Source: AE-B3B sp964543295 (GTDB lineage Bacteria > Aerophobota > Aerophobia > Aerophobales > AE-B3A). From it: a stretch of DNA of 64,000 nt. The position numbers and the translations under genes were made by a program. How positions within the stretch are numbered: position 1 is the first letter of the stretch; every line of letters begins with the position of its first letter. The stretch spans positions 1-64,000 of the forward strand of contig CAZIXA010000008.1 in assembly GCA_964543295.1 (NCBI GenBank). Direction: 5' to 3'. Shown piece after piece: positions 33,110 to 41,787 of this stretch. The notes beneath the pieces were generated by a model. It searched no databases. It was given only the letters and a program-made list of their open reading frames with translations, and had not been told where the DNA came from.

Positions 33110-33867
33110 AGAAGGAGAGAATGACAATGATAGAAAAAAAAGTTCTGGCCATCTTTCTTGTGCTGATGGGGGTTACTCTTTCTTTCGCAGTGCGCGGAAA
33201 GACCGAAGAACTTACCCCCAAAGGGGACATCCTGCAAGAGACTATCAATCTGGTGGTGGAAAATAACCCCACTCTTCAATCCCAGAGGAGCCTCCTGGAG
33301 CACATCCAGGCTTTACCTGATCCCGGTAGGGGTCCTGATTTCCAGCTTAGTCTGAGGGGAGGAATAACTACCTATGCCAATACGGATACACAAGAAATCT
33401 TTACCGGTCCCACCGGGGGTGTGGGTTTAGAAGTTCCTCTGTTTAGTTTCTCTAAACGAAAAGAGCGTATAATGTACCAGCTAACCTACGCCAAGGAGCT
33501 GGAAAAAGCTAAACAGGATTATCTGGCCCTGAGAAACTCCATCATCTCAGAACTTCTCGTCAAGCTAAATAAAATGTTCCAACTCGAGAACGAAAAAAAG
33601 AAGCTGGAGGAACTCAAGTCTTTTCTTAGTTCTAACATAGAATCTTTGAAGCAACAGGTTAAAGCCGGAGTGGTAAAAGCAAGCGATCTCTGGGAACTAA
33701 CCGAAAGGATTATGGATATAGAAACCAAAGTTTATAATCAGTCCAGCGAGTTGAAAATTTTGAAGCGAGAAATAGCCATCAATTTAGGAGGTGAAAAATC
33801 TGAAGAACTCCGGCAAATGTTAGAACAGCTAAGTGTCAAATATATAGAGGAGAAACAACTTGGATAA
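33106..33867 (+). CDS. short TolC-like export protein, copy 2
   Basis: 253 residues, clearly paralogous to the preceding protein (LQETINLVVENNPTLQSQRS; KAGV...DLWELTERIMD; AINLGGEK). It retains a Gly-rich strand region (LSLRGGITTYANT...GGVGLEVPLFSF) like the first TolC beta segment. Again it is half-length, so two half-subunits may build a full TolC-like barrel, as a split or hetero-oligomeric factor. The signal peptide spans about 1-27. Its end overlaps the Wzc gene by eight bases. Confidence 0.75.
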   Translation: MKKERMTMIEKKVLAIFLVLMGVTLSFAVRGKTEELTPKGDILQETINLVVENNPTLQSQRSLLEHIQALPDPGRGPDFQLSLRGGITTYANTDTQEIFTGPTGGVGLEVPLFSFSKRKERIMYQLTYAKELEKAKQDYLALRNSIISELLVKLNKMFQLENEKKKLEELKSFLSSNIESLKQQVKAGVVKASDLWELTERIMDIETKVYNQSSELKILKREIAINLGGEKSEELRQMLEQLSVKYIEEKQLG

Positions 33868-36151
33868 GAAAGAATCCCGCCTGGGGGATTACTGGAGAAT
33901 TATATGGAGGAGAAAGGGGATTGTCATTCTCGGTATAGTTGCGCTGACGGCCTTCGCAGTAACCTTGAGTTTTCTTCAAACTCCCATTTACGAAGCCTCT
34001 ACTACCCTCTATCTCAAAAAGGGCAAAGCCGGCCCGGAGCAAATCGACATCTTCGGTGGAGTCTCTCTCCTTTCCACTGAAACCGAGATCAACACCCAGA
34101 TAGAGATCCTCAAGTCTCACACCGTGATGGAGGAAGTGGCCCGCAGGTTATTCTTCCCTGTCAGTACTCATAAAAAAGAAACTCCTAAAAAAGAATCAGG
34201 CAAAAAGAGCGAATTTTATGGATATTTGACAAATCTCCTCACCCCAATCCTGGGTAAGTCCTCCAAGGAAGAGAAACTCGAATCTGTTTCTGAAGTAGCT
34301 GCTAGTTTAAGAGGAAGCATATCGGTGGCTCCCATACGTAGTACCCGGCTCATTACGCTTACTGCATCTTCCGATGATCCCGAGATGGCTCGACTCATCG
34401 CCAATACGACCGTCGAGGTCTTCATTGAAAGAGACATTAGCTCCCGACGAAGGGAGAGTACTGCGGCCCTTGATTTTCTCTCCCGGGAGACCGACAAGGT
34501 GGCAGAGAACCTGCGACAATCCGAGGAGAATCTGAAGAGATATAAAGAAAAAGAAGGCTTCGCGGAGCTTTCTGAGAAGGCGAGGTTAATGGTAGAACGT
34601 CTTTCGGAGCTGGAAAGTCTGCATCAAAGCACCAGAATATCCCGGGAAGAGCTCAACAACCGACTAAGGGAGATAAGAAACCAGCTCAAAAAAGTGAGCA
34701 AGGTATGGGTCTCTTCCACCTATATCTCCGACAATCCACTGGTCCAGATGCTTAGAAGCCGTCTCACGGATCTAGAGATTAAACATGCGCAGCTCGGCAG
34801 GGAGTTCTCCTCCAATGATCCCCAGGTTACCTCCATAAAGGCCCAGATTGAGGAGACTAAGAAAGAGTTAGAACGCAAGGTTAAGACAGTAGTGGCCGGA
34901 AAGACTGAGAGTATAAGTCCCGTTTATACTGAACTTTCTACCAAATTAGTTAGCTACGAGACCGAGGTAAATGCCCTCAAGGCCAAGGAGGATGCTCTGG
35001 GAAGTTTGGCAGCCGAATATGAGAAGGAGGTAAGCAAACTTCCCCAGCAGGAGTTGGCCCTGGCCCGCCTCCAGAGATCCCAACAGGTCAATTCCGACCT
35101 CTATGCCATTTTAGTCAAGGCGAAGAACAAGGCCGAGATTGAGTCTGCCAGCGAGATCGGCACTATCGAGGTGGTTGATCCTGCCCTCAAGCCCACCAGC
35201 CCGGTTAAGCCAAGTAAAAAACGCAATACTCTACTCGGTTTACTATCTGGCTTAATCTTGGGTGTCGGCTTGGCCTTCTTCTTGGACTACGTGGATAAAA
35301 CCATCAAAACCGAGGATGAGGCCAAGAAATTGCTAAATCTTCCGATTCTGGGAGTAATCCCCAGGCCCGGTGCTGGGGGTAGCTATCGTTATATCTACTC
35401 ACACCGATCCAGCCAAAAGAAAAAACGAAAAGAGACTAGAGCTAGCATCCTTGAAGAAAGAAAGACTCCCATAGAACTAATCACCCGGGATCTACCCCAA
35501 TCTCACATCTCGGAAGCCTACCGGGCTCTGAGGGTTAATTTGCAGTTTGCTAGGCTCCGCCGAAAGCTAAAGACTCTGGTAGTAACCAGTTCTATTCCTC
35601 TAGAGGGCAAGACTTCCGTAGCCATAAACCTGGCTATAACTTTAGCCTCAGCTGGCGAGAAGGTTCTTCTTGCTGATGCAGATTTGAGGGCCCATAAGAT
35701 CCATAAAGTTTTCAAGTTAGACGCGGCTCCCGGCCTTGCCGACCTCTTTATAGCTGAGAAAAGCCCCAAAGATGTGATACATAGTGTAGAGGGAGTGGAT
35801 AATTTGGATCTTCTCACCAGTGGTTCTCTGCCTCCCAATCCCTCGGAGCTTCTGAGCTCTTCCCAGATGAAAAAGTTGATCTTAGAGCTTAAAAAAGAAT
35901 ATGACCGAGTACTGTTTGACTCTCCTCCTCTTCTTGGAGTAGCCGATCCCTCTATTTTGAGCTCAAATGTAGATGGCATCCTCCTGGTACTGGCAGCAAA
36001 TGAAGTAGATGGACAAGCTGTCCAAAAAGCTAAAGAGTCACTTGAAAAAGTAAAAGCTCACATTTTAGGGCTCGTTTTAAACAAAGTAAAACCTGAACAC
36101 TTGGGCTACGGAAAATACTATTATTACTACTACTCCCACGATGAAGAATAG
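33860..36151 (+). CDS. Wzc-type polysaccharide co-polymerase / bacterial tyrosine kinase
   Basis: 763 residues from a TTG with a GAGGAG site. A Wzz domain with membrane helix at about 18-38 is followed by a long periplasmic coiled coil and GNVR segment, a second helix near 455, and a cytoplasmic BY-kinase domain with Walker A IPLEGKTS (about 575-590), Walker A' LLADADLR and Walker B VLFDSPP. It ends in a run of six tyrosines flanked by others, the autophosphorylation cluster. It controls chain length and export of capsular or exopolysaccharide together with the TolC-like proteins upstream. Confidence 0.93.
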   Translation: MDKKESRLGDYWRIIWRRKGIVILGIVALTAFAVTLSFLQTPIYEASTTLYLKKGKAGPEQIDIFGGVSLLSTETEINTQIEILKSHTVMEEVARRLFFPVSTHKKETPKKESGKKSEFYGYLTNLLTPILGKSSKEEKLESVSEVAASLRGSISVAPIRSTRLITLTASSDDPEMARLIANTTVEVFIERDISSRRRESTAALDFLSRETDKVAENLRQSEENLKRYKEKEGFAELSEKARLMVERLSELESLHQSTRISREELNNRLREIRNQLKKVSKVWVSSTYISDNPLVQMLRSRLTDLEIKHAQLGREFSSNDPQVTSIKAQIEETKKELERKVKTVVAGKTESISPVYTELSTKLVSYETEVNALKAKEDALGSLAAEYEKEVSKLPQQELALARLQRSQQVNSDLYAILVKAKNKAEIESASEIGTIEVVDPALKPTSPVKPSKKRNTLLGLLSGLILGVGLAFFLDYVDKTIKTEDEAKKLLNLPILGVIPRPGAGGSYRYIYSHRSSQKKKRKETRASILEERKTPIELITRDLPQSHISEAYRALRVNLQFARLRRKLKTLVVTSSIPLEGKTSVAINLAITLASAGEKVLLADADLRAHKIHKVFKLDAAPGLADLFIAEKSPKDVIHSVEGVDNLDLLTSGSLPPNPSELLSSSQMKKLILELKKEYDRVLFDSPPLLGVADPSILSSNVDGILLVLAANEVDGQAVQKAKESLEKVKAHILGLVLNKVKPEHLGYGKYYYYYYSHDEE

Positions 36152-36161
36152 AATTAACAAA

Positions 36162-36263
36162 ATGAAGGTAATGACCATCTTTGGCACCCGTCCCGAGACT
36201 AATAAAGATGGCTCCAATGATACCATCATCGATGCTCTACTTATGATCTCCCTTTTCCCATAA
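36162..36263 (+). pseudogene. wecB 5' fragment, copy 1
   Basis: The frame opens MKVMTIFGTRPE, the universal start of UDP-N-acetylglucosamine 2-epimerase, and diverges after 12 residues into unrelated sequence. Only about 3% of the ~370-residue enzyme remains. Confidence 0.7.
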
Positions 36264-36524
36264 TCCAATATTGACACAGGTTATAAATTTCCGGAGATGT
36301 ATGAGTTTAGAGATAGGTTAGTGAAAGAACGGGATCTGGATTTAATGGTGGCCAAAAATGAGAAGACAATAAAGAAAGGTATGGGTCCAGGAAAAGGAAA
36401 ATTTGAATGCTGTACCAGATTAAAGACTCAAGCCTTAAAGACGATATTAGAAAAATATAATTTTGATGCCCTATTCCTAGCCATAGGAAGAGATGAACAC
36501 GGGATAAGGGCCAAGGAGAGATAG
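36264..36524 (+). pseudogene. cysD / PAPS-reductase family fragment
   Basis: The frame reads NIDTGYKFPEMYEFRDRLV, then KGKFECCTRLKTQALK and FDALFLAIGRDEHGIRAKER. It matches the middle of sulfate adenylyltransferase subunit 2 (CysD)-like proteins, including the FECC and R-R/G-DEH-x-R motifs. The ATP-pyrophosphatase loop (SGGKDS) and the C-terminus are gone. It joins abruptly to unrelated coding debris. Confidence 0.75.
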
Positions 36525-36652
36525 ACGAGATAGTAGGCGGAATTTCACAGGGAATGGACGACAATGATTGTCTAACAATGCTTTTCGACGATGGCCTTGA
36601 ATTACTAGATAAACATATAAATATCAATTATTTCCTGGAGGAGAAGGGATAA
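36521..36652 (+). pseudogene. unidentified coding fragment
   Basis: A 43-codon open frame reads like the C-terminus of a helical protein (DEIVGGISQGMDDNDCLTML ... INYFLEEKG-stop) and has no start codon of its own. It is fused in a different frame to the cysD fragment. The family is not recognised. Confidence 0.45.
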
Positions 36653-37023
36653 ATATAAGGGCCAAAAGCCTGGGGGGAAAGACGTCTATGCCGGTAAACT
36701 ACACAGGGCGATGCTTTTTACAAAATTCGGCAGAAAGCCCCACGCCTTGGCCTTGGGGATGAATGGCGAGAGTTATTAGGGGGTGAAACCCCGTAATTCT
36801 TGCTTTTTAGGATACTCTATCCCTTGTGGGCCGGGAGGATGTCGCTCGTAAAAGGCATGTTTGACAAGCACATAGTTCCTGCCAGTCCCTGCGTAACCGA
36901 TGTAATTGAGGTAATAGATAGAATTAGAGAATCATAAGATTAAACTTGTTTTTTGATTTTGACTTTGTTTTTACCTAGGATCTAAGACATCGGACTTCGG
37001 ACAAGGTTTTTCCAGAAGTTTGA
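36653..37023 (+). other. gene debris, possible IS200/IS605-type right-end remnant
   Basis: No intact gene. Around 36730-36790 the text GGCAGAAAGCCCCACGCC ... GGCCTTGGGGATGAATGGCG forms an imperfect hairpin reminiscent of the right end of IS200/IS605 elements behind tnpB. Near 36850-36938 a frame GMFDKHIVPASPCVTDVIEV ends like a real protein but is not recognised. Confidence 0.3.
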
Positions 37024-37143
37024 ATGCAAAAGATTATGCCAGTCATCAGTACTCGCCCAGAGGCCATCAAATTAGCCCCGGTGATAAAGGAAGTGGAAAG
37101 ATATCCAAAAATTCGAGAGAAGTTTTTCTTTAAGAAGGGATGA
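37024..37143 (+). pseudogene. wecB 5' fragment, copy 2
   Basis: The frame MQKIMPVISTRPEAIKLAPVIK carries the start of UDP-GlcNAc 2-epimerase including TRPEAIKLAPV, then ends after 39 residues. It is a second, independent remnant of the same family within 1 kb. Confidence 0.75.
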
Positions 37144-37191
37144 GGTAAAAATTGTCGAGCTTGCTAAAGTTGTCAGGGTAAACGAAGAAAG

Positions 37192-38130
37192 ATGAAGATG
37201 TTTGTTACTGGAGGGGCGGGATTTATAGGCTCCCATGTTGTAGATGCGTTGATACAGAGAGGTAACAAAGTTATTGTTTATGACAATCTTAGTTCTGGCA
37301 AGAAAGACTTTATGAGTCAGCATTTTGGCAGAAGAGAATTTAAATTTATCCAGGCGGATCTTTCAGACATAGAAAAACTAAAAAATGTAATGAGAGGTTG
37401 TGAATGCATTTTTCACTTTGCTTCCAATCCTGATATAGCCAGAAGCATGGTAGAAACAGATCTAGACTTACGAGAAGGTACTATCCTGACCTACAATGTC
37501 CTTGAGGCAATGAGAGTTAATAATGTGAGAAAGATACTCTATTCTTCTGGAAGTGGAGTTTATGGAGATGTTGGGGCTGTAGCTATTCCAGAGGATTACG
37601 GCCCCTTACTTCCCATATCTATGTATGGGGCAAGTAAACTAGCATGTGAGGGAATGGTAAGTGCTTTTTGTCATATGTTCAATATGCAGGCGTGGATATT
37701 TAGATTTGCCAATGTCGTAGGAGCTCGGCAAACTCATGGCGTTTGCCTTGATTTTATAAGAAAACTAAAGAAAAATCCCCAACAATTAGAAATCCTCGGT
37801 GACGGTACTCAGTCCAAATCCTATATCTATGTGAGAGATTGCCTGGAGGCGATGTTGTTCATTATGCAGGAAGCTAATGAAAAAGTTAATATTTATAACG
37901 TTGCCACTGATGATTATCTAGATGTAACCTATATAGCTAATATAGTGATTGAGGAAATGGGCTTGAACAGTGTGCAATATAAATATACCGGCAGTGATAG
38001 AGGTTGGAAGGGAGATGTTCCCCTGGTAAGGTTTAATTTGAATAAGGTCCATAAATTAGGCTGGAAAGCTAGATATACATCTTCTGAGGCGGTACGTCTT
38101 TCTGTGAAAGAGATATTAAGATTGGATTAA
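37192..38130 (+). CDS. NAD-dependent sugar-nucleotide epimerase/dehydratase
   Basis: 312 residues, extended SDR fold. The NAD-binding motif GGAGFIGS is at about 7-14, and the catalytic Ser/Tyr-x3-Lys set is SSGSGVYG near 121 and YGASK near 145. The substrate region contains VGARQTHGVCLDF. It resembles UDP-glucose/GDP-sugar 4-epimerases. Position at the head of the GDP-heptose operon suggests that it modifies GDP-heptose or a UDP-sugar for the same polymer. The exact substrate is not determinable. Confidence 0.85.
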   Translation: MKMFVTGGAGFIGSHVVDALIQRGNKVIVYDNLSSGKKDFMSQHFGRREFKFIQADLSDIEKLKNVMRGCECIFHFASNPDIARSMVETDLDLREGTILTYNVLEAMRVNNVRKILYSSGSGVYGDVGAVAIPEDYGPLLPISMYGASKLACEGMVSAFCHMFNMQAWIFRFANVVGARQTHGVCLDFIRKLKKNPQQLEILGDGTQSKSYIYVRDCLEAMLFIMQEANEKVNIYNVATDDYLDVTYIANIVIEEMGLNSVQYKYTGSDRGWKGDVPLVRFNLNKVHKLGWKARYTSSEAVRLSVKEILRLD

Positions 38131-38133
38131 GAT

Positions 38134-38841
38134 ATGCAGGTCGTGATACTTGCAGGGGGATTAGCTACAAGATTAAGACCTTTAACGGAAAGAGTTCCCA
38201 AATCTATGATTCGCATAAATGAGAAACCTTTTCTTGAGTATCAAATCGAACTTCTTAAGAAGAATAGAATTACTAATGTTCTTCTTTGCACTGGTCACTT
38301 AGGTAGCCAGATTAAAGATTATTTTGTTGATGGGGAAAAATTTGGGGTGAGGTTAGAGTATAGCGAGGAAAAAGAGGAGCTATTAGGCACGGGAGGAGCT
38401 TTAAAAAAAGCGAAAAATCTTCTTGAGGATGAGTTCTTTGTTATGTACGGGGACTCCTACCTCATCCTTGATTATCAAGAAATAGCCGGCTATTTTCATA
38501 AGTTTAATAAACTAGGCTTAATGGTAGTTTACAAGAACTATAATGAATTTGATAAAAGTAACGTAGTGGTCAAAAATGGATTTGTCAAACTCTATGACAA
38601 AAGAGATTCAAGCCCTGAAATGATCTATATAGATGAAGGGATTTCTATCTTAAGAAAGGAGATTCTGTCTGATTTTCCCTCCCATACTCCCTTTCTTCTC
38701 GATAAAATCTTTCAAAGGCTTATATCAAAAGGAGAGCTTTTGGCTTTCGAGACTAAACAGCGTTTCTTTGAAATAGGTTCTTCAGAAGGGTTGAGTGATT
38801 TCAAAAAACTAATATTGAAAAAGGAGGGCATTCCTGGATGA
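38134..38841 (+). CDS. hddC: D-glycero-D-manno-heptose 1-phosphate guanylyltransferase-like nucleotidyltransferase
   Basis: 235 residues with the nucleotidyltransferase signature LAGGLATRLRPLTERVPKSM at the N-terminus, LGTGGALKKA near 87 and the metal-binding GDSYL near 107. Size and neighbours (GHMP kinase, GmhA, GmhB) match HddC, which makes GDP-heptose from heptose-1-phosphate and GTP. It overlaps the kinase gene by four bases. Confidence 0.82.
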   Translation: MQVVILAGGLATRLRPLTERVPKSMIRINEKPFLEYQIELLKKNRITNVLLCTGHLGSQIKDYFVDGEKFGVRLEYSEEKEELLGTGGALKKAKNLLEDEFFVMYGDSYLILDYQEIAGYFHKFNKLGLMVVYKNYNEFDKSNVVVKNGFVKLYDKRDSSPEMIYIDEGISILRKEILSDFPSHTPFLLDKIFQRLISKGELLAFETKQRFFEIGSSEGLSDFKKLILKKEGIPG

Positions 38842-39821
38842 TTATAACCAGAACGCCGGTGAGGATTTCTCTGGGTGGTGGGGGGACAGATCTAGCCTCT
38901 TATTATTCTAAACACGGAGGCTTTTTGGTTGCCGTAGCTATAGATAAGCATATTTTTGTCACGGTTAACAAGCGATTTGAGGATAGTTTTCGCATCAGCT
39001 ACTCAAAGACTGAGATTGTAGATAACATTAAGGAGATACGACATCCCATTGTCAGGGAAGGATTAAGATTACTTGACTATGAGAGAGGACTGGAGATAAC
39101 TACCATTGCCGATGTTCCGGCCAATACCGGCCTGGGAACCTCTAGCAGTTTTACCGTTGGCCTACTGAATGCTTTGCATACCTATAAGAGGGAATCTATC
39201 ACTATGAAGGCTTTAGCCGAAGAGGCCTGTAAGATTGAAATAGATATTTTAAAAGAGCCCATAGGAAAACAAGACCAGTATATGGCTGCCTTTGGTGGAA
39301 TCGTCTGCCTTACTTTTGATAAGAATGGTGAGGTTACAGTGACGCCCCTGAATATCTCTCCTGATACCATAGATGAATTAGAAAGACATATTATGCTCTT
39401 TTATACCGGTATCAGAAGAAATACTGCGGATGTTCTTTCCGAACAGAATAAAGCAAGCGAAAAAGACGATAGAAAAGTAATAGACTGCCTGCACGGGATT
39501 AAGAAGATTGGAGAAGAAGTCAAGGTAGCCTTAGAATCTGGCAATGTGCGTCGGTTTGGCGAGCTCTTGGATCTTCACTGGCAGACCAAGAAAAACATAT
39601 CTAATAAAGTGAGCAGACCTGAGATTGATAAATGGTATGCCTTAGCCAGGGAGAACGGCGCTCTGGGAGGAAAGATTATGGGTGCCGGGGGAGGGGGATT
39701 TTTTATGTTCTACGTAGAGGACGATAAAAATAGACTCAGGCAGGCTATGAAACGAGAGGACTTAAGGGAGATGCGGTTTAAGTTTGATTTGGAGGGATCG
39801 AAAGTATTGGTCAATTTCTAG
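38838..39821 (+). CDS. hddA: GHMP kinase, D-glycero-alpha-D-manno-heptose-7-phosphate kinase-like
   Basis: 327 residues. It starts RTPVRISLGGGGTDL (motif 1), has the phosphate loop DVPANTGLGTSSSFT near 93-106 and GGKIMGAGGGGFF (motif 3) near 276. These are the hallmarks of HddA. It converts heptose-7-phosphate to the 1,7-bisphosphate in GDP-heptose synthesis. Its start overlaps hddC. Confidence 0.88.
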   Translation: MIITRTPVRISLGGGGTDLASYYSKHGGFLVAVAIDKHIFVTVNKRFEDSFRISYSKTEIVDNIKEIRHPIVREGLRLLDYERGLEITTIADVPANTGLGTSSSFTVGLLNALHTYKRESITMKALAEEACKIEIDILKEPIGKQDQYMAAFGGIVCLTFDKNGEVTVTPLNISPDTIDELERHIMLFYTGIRRNTADVLSEQNKASEKDDRKVIDCLHGIKKIGEEVKVALESGNVRRFGELLDLHWQTKKNISNKVSRPEIDKWYALARENGALGGKIMGAGGGGFFMFYVEDDKNRLRQAMKREDLREMRFKFDLEGSKVLVNF

Positions 39822-39835
39822 TCTGGAGGTGGAAA

Positions 39836-40453
39836 ATGGGAAAAAAGGTCAAGGATTATATTGATGAGTATTTTTCCAAGATGAATAATTTAATACGGGA
39901 AATGCCTGAGGATAAAATTGAGGAAGCGATTGAAACTTTATACAATGCCTGGGAGAAAAATGCTCAGATATTCATTATGGGAAATGGAGGTTCTGCTTCC
40001 ACAGCCTCGCACTTTACCTGTGATCTGGCTAAGGGGACAATTGTGGAAGATAAAAAGCGATTCAAGGTGATTAGTTTAGTAGATAATATTCCTCTTGTTA
40101 GCTCCTGGACAAATGATAGCGGATTTGGTTCCATTTTTGCGGAACTGCTTAGACCCTGGCTCAAAGAAGGCGATGTTCTTATAGGTGTGTCCGTGCATGG
40201 AGGCTCTGGCAAAGGTGAGGCTGGACCCTGGTCACAGAATCTGGTAAAAGCTATGAATTTAGCTAAAAAAAGAAAGGCAAAGATTATTGGTTTCAGTGGC
40301 TTTGGTGGTGGAGCAATGAAAGAGATGGCTGATATTTGTATCACCATACCCATTAATTCTGAGCCCTTAGGGACACCTCTGGTGGAGTCCTTTCATGTAG
40401 TGCTCCATCATTTAGTTTGCTCTGCCCTAAAGCAGAAAATTGAGAATAGCTAA
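39836..40453 (+). CDS. gmhA: sedoheptulose-7-phosphate isomerase-like SIS protein
   Basis: 205 residues, SIS fold. MGNGGSASTASHF near 46-58 is the GmhA active-site loop, and SVHGGSGKGEAGPWSQNL near 122 the phosphate-binding loop (TSG in classical enzymes is replaced by SVHGGSG). HVVLHHLVC near 190 carries the late catalytic histidine. It converts sedoheptulose-7-phosphate to D-glycero-D-manno-heptose-7-phosphate. The stop overlaps the gmhB start by one base. Confidence 0.85.
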   Translation: MGKKVKDYIDEYFSKMNNLIREMPEDKIEEAIETLYNAWEKNAQIFIMGNGGSASTASHFTCDLAKGTIVEDKKRFKVISLVDNIPLVSSWTNDSGFGSIFAELLRPWLKEGDVLIGVSVHGGSGKGEAGPWSQNLVKAMNLAKKRKAKIIGFSGFGGGAMKEMADICITIPINSEPLGTPLVESFHVVLHHLVCSALKQKIENS

Positions 40454-41046
40454 TGAATAAAGCAGTATTCCTCGATCGTGATGGTGTAATCAATGCTATG
40501 GTTTATGATGCCGATTATGGATTTGTTGATTCACCAACCAATCCAGATCAGTTTAAACTTTTACCCAGAGTAGGTGAGGCAATTAAGCGCATCAATGAAA
40601 TGGGATTTCTGGCTCTAGTCATCTCCAATCAGCCCGGCATTGCCAAGGGTAAATTCACCCTTAAAATATTAGAAGCAATGGATAAAAAGATGAAAGAGGA
40701 ACTGGCCCGATATGGTGCTCACCTGGATAAAATATATTATTGCCTCGATTATCCAGAGGCTATTATAAAAGAATATAAAAAGAATTCTCCTTATCGCAAG
40801 CCAGAGCCAGGATTGCTGTTGAAAGCAGCCGAGGAGTTCAAGATAGATCTAAGATCTTCTTATATGATTGGTGACGGGCTCATTGATGTTCAGGCAGGAA
40901 AGAGGGCTGGGTGTGAGACTATTCTTTTAGGAAGACTAAAGTGTGATTTATGTAAATTGATGGAAGACCTAAAGGCAAAGCCAAGCTTTATTGTGCCCAA
41001 TTTGGCCAAAGCAGTGAAATTAATAGAAAAACTGGAAGGAGAATGA
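40453..41046 (+). CDS. gmhB: HAD-IIIA phosphatase, heptose-1,7-bisphosphate 7-phosphatase-like
   Basis: 197 residues with HAD motif I FLDRDGVIN at 5-13, motif II VISNQPG near 56, and motif III/IV KPEPG ... MIGDGLIDVQAG near 115-150. The size matches GmhB/HisB-N. The cysteine-rich zinc loop of canonical GmhB is not obvious (YYCLDYPE only). It removes the 7-phosphate to give heptose-1-phosphate for HddC. Confidence 0.83.
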   Translation: MNKAVFLDRDGVINAMVYDADYGFVDSPTNPDQFKLLPRVGEAIKRINEMGFLALVISNQPGIAKGKFTLKILEAMDKKMKEELARYGAHLDKIYYCLDYPEAIIKEYKKNSPYRKPEPGLLLKAAEEFKIDLRSSYMIGDGLIDVQAGKRAGCETILLGRLKCDLCKLMEDLKAKPSFIVPNLAKAVKLIEKLEGE

Positions 41047-41047
41047 G

Positions 41048-41782
41048 GTGAAGATATTTATTGACAGCGCAGATCTAAAAGAGATAGAAAAGTATCTTTC
41101 CTGGGGTATTTGTGATGGGGTAACAACCAACCCTACTATTTGCTTAAAATGTGGAGTCACTGGAGGAACGAAGGGAATAAAAAAAAGAACAATAGAAATT
41201 GCTAAGATGATTCATCCTCGTCCGGTAAGTGCTGAGGTAACCAATGATAAAGTTGAAGAAATCATTTCTCAAGCTACAGAATATAGCAGGTGGGCGGAGA
41301 ACATCGCGGTAAAAGTTACCATCACTGATAGACAAGGTAACTCTCTTTTGCGTGCCATTTATGAGTTAGTTAGCCAGGGAGTGCGGGTTAATGTGACCAC
41401 AATGACAACTTTTAATCAGGCAATTTTGGCCGCCAAAGTAATTAAAGCAGGCCAGGAAAAGAATCCAGGGGTAAAAAATCCAAATTTTATTAGTATTTTT
41501 GCCGGACGGATTTCGGAAGAACATGGTGTGGAACAAGCTATGCGAGTGCTAAAAAATACTCGGGAATGGCTAGATTTTCATAAGTTCGAGGGAATAGAAA
41601 TTATTGTTGGTTCTGTAAGGAGCCGGGAGAATGTAGAATTATGGTCTCGAAGTGGAGCGCATATTCTCACCATACCTCCTCAGGTAATTTCTCAATGTCT
41701 TCTAGCCGCCCGAACCAAAGAGACTGTAGATCAGTTTTTAACCGATGCCCAAAGAGCACTGGAAGGACTAAGGGACAGATAA
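41048..41782 (+). CDS. transaldolase / fructose-6-phosphate aldolase-like
   Basis: 244 residues from a GTG just behind gmhB. The N-terminal MKIFIDSADLKEIEKYL and GVTTNPTI are the class I transaldolase/FSA signature. The Schiff-base lysine is in IAVKVT near 95, and VNVTTMTTFNQA near 117 is the following active-site segment. Its place in the heptose operon suggests that it supplies or recycles sedoheptulose-7-phosphate, the GmhA substrate, although the small-subunit family also includes fructose-6-phosphate aldolases. Confidence 0.82.
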   Translation: MKIFIDSADLKEIEKYLSWGICDGVTTNPTICLKCGVTGGTKGIKKRTIEIAKMIHPRPVSAEVTNDKVEEIISQATEYSRWAENIAVKVTITDRQGNSLLRAIYELVSQGVRVNVTTMTTFNQAILAAKVIKAGQEKNPGVKNPNFISIFAGRISEEHGVEQAMRVLKNTREWLDFHKFEGIEIIVGSVRSRENVELWSRSGAHILTIPPQVISQCLLAARTKETVDQFLTDAQRALEGLRDR

Positions 41783-41787
41783 GTTTT

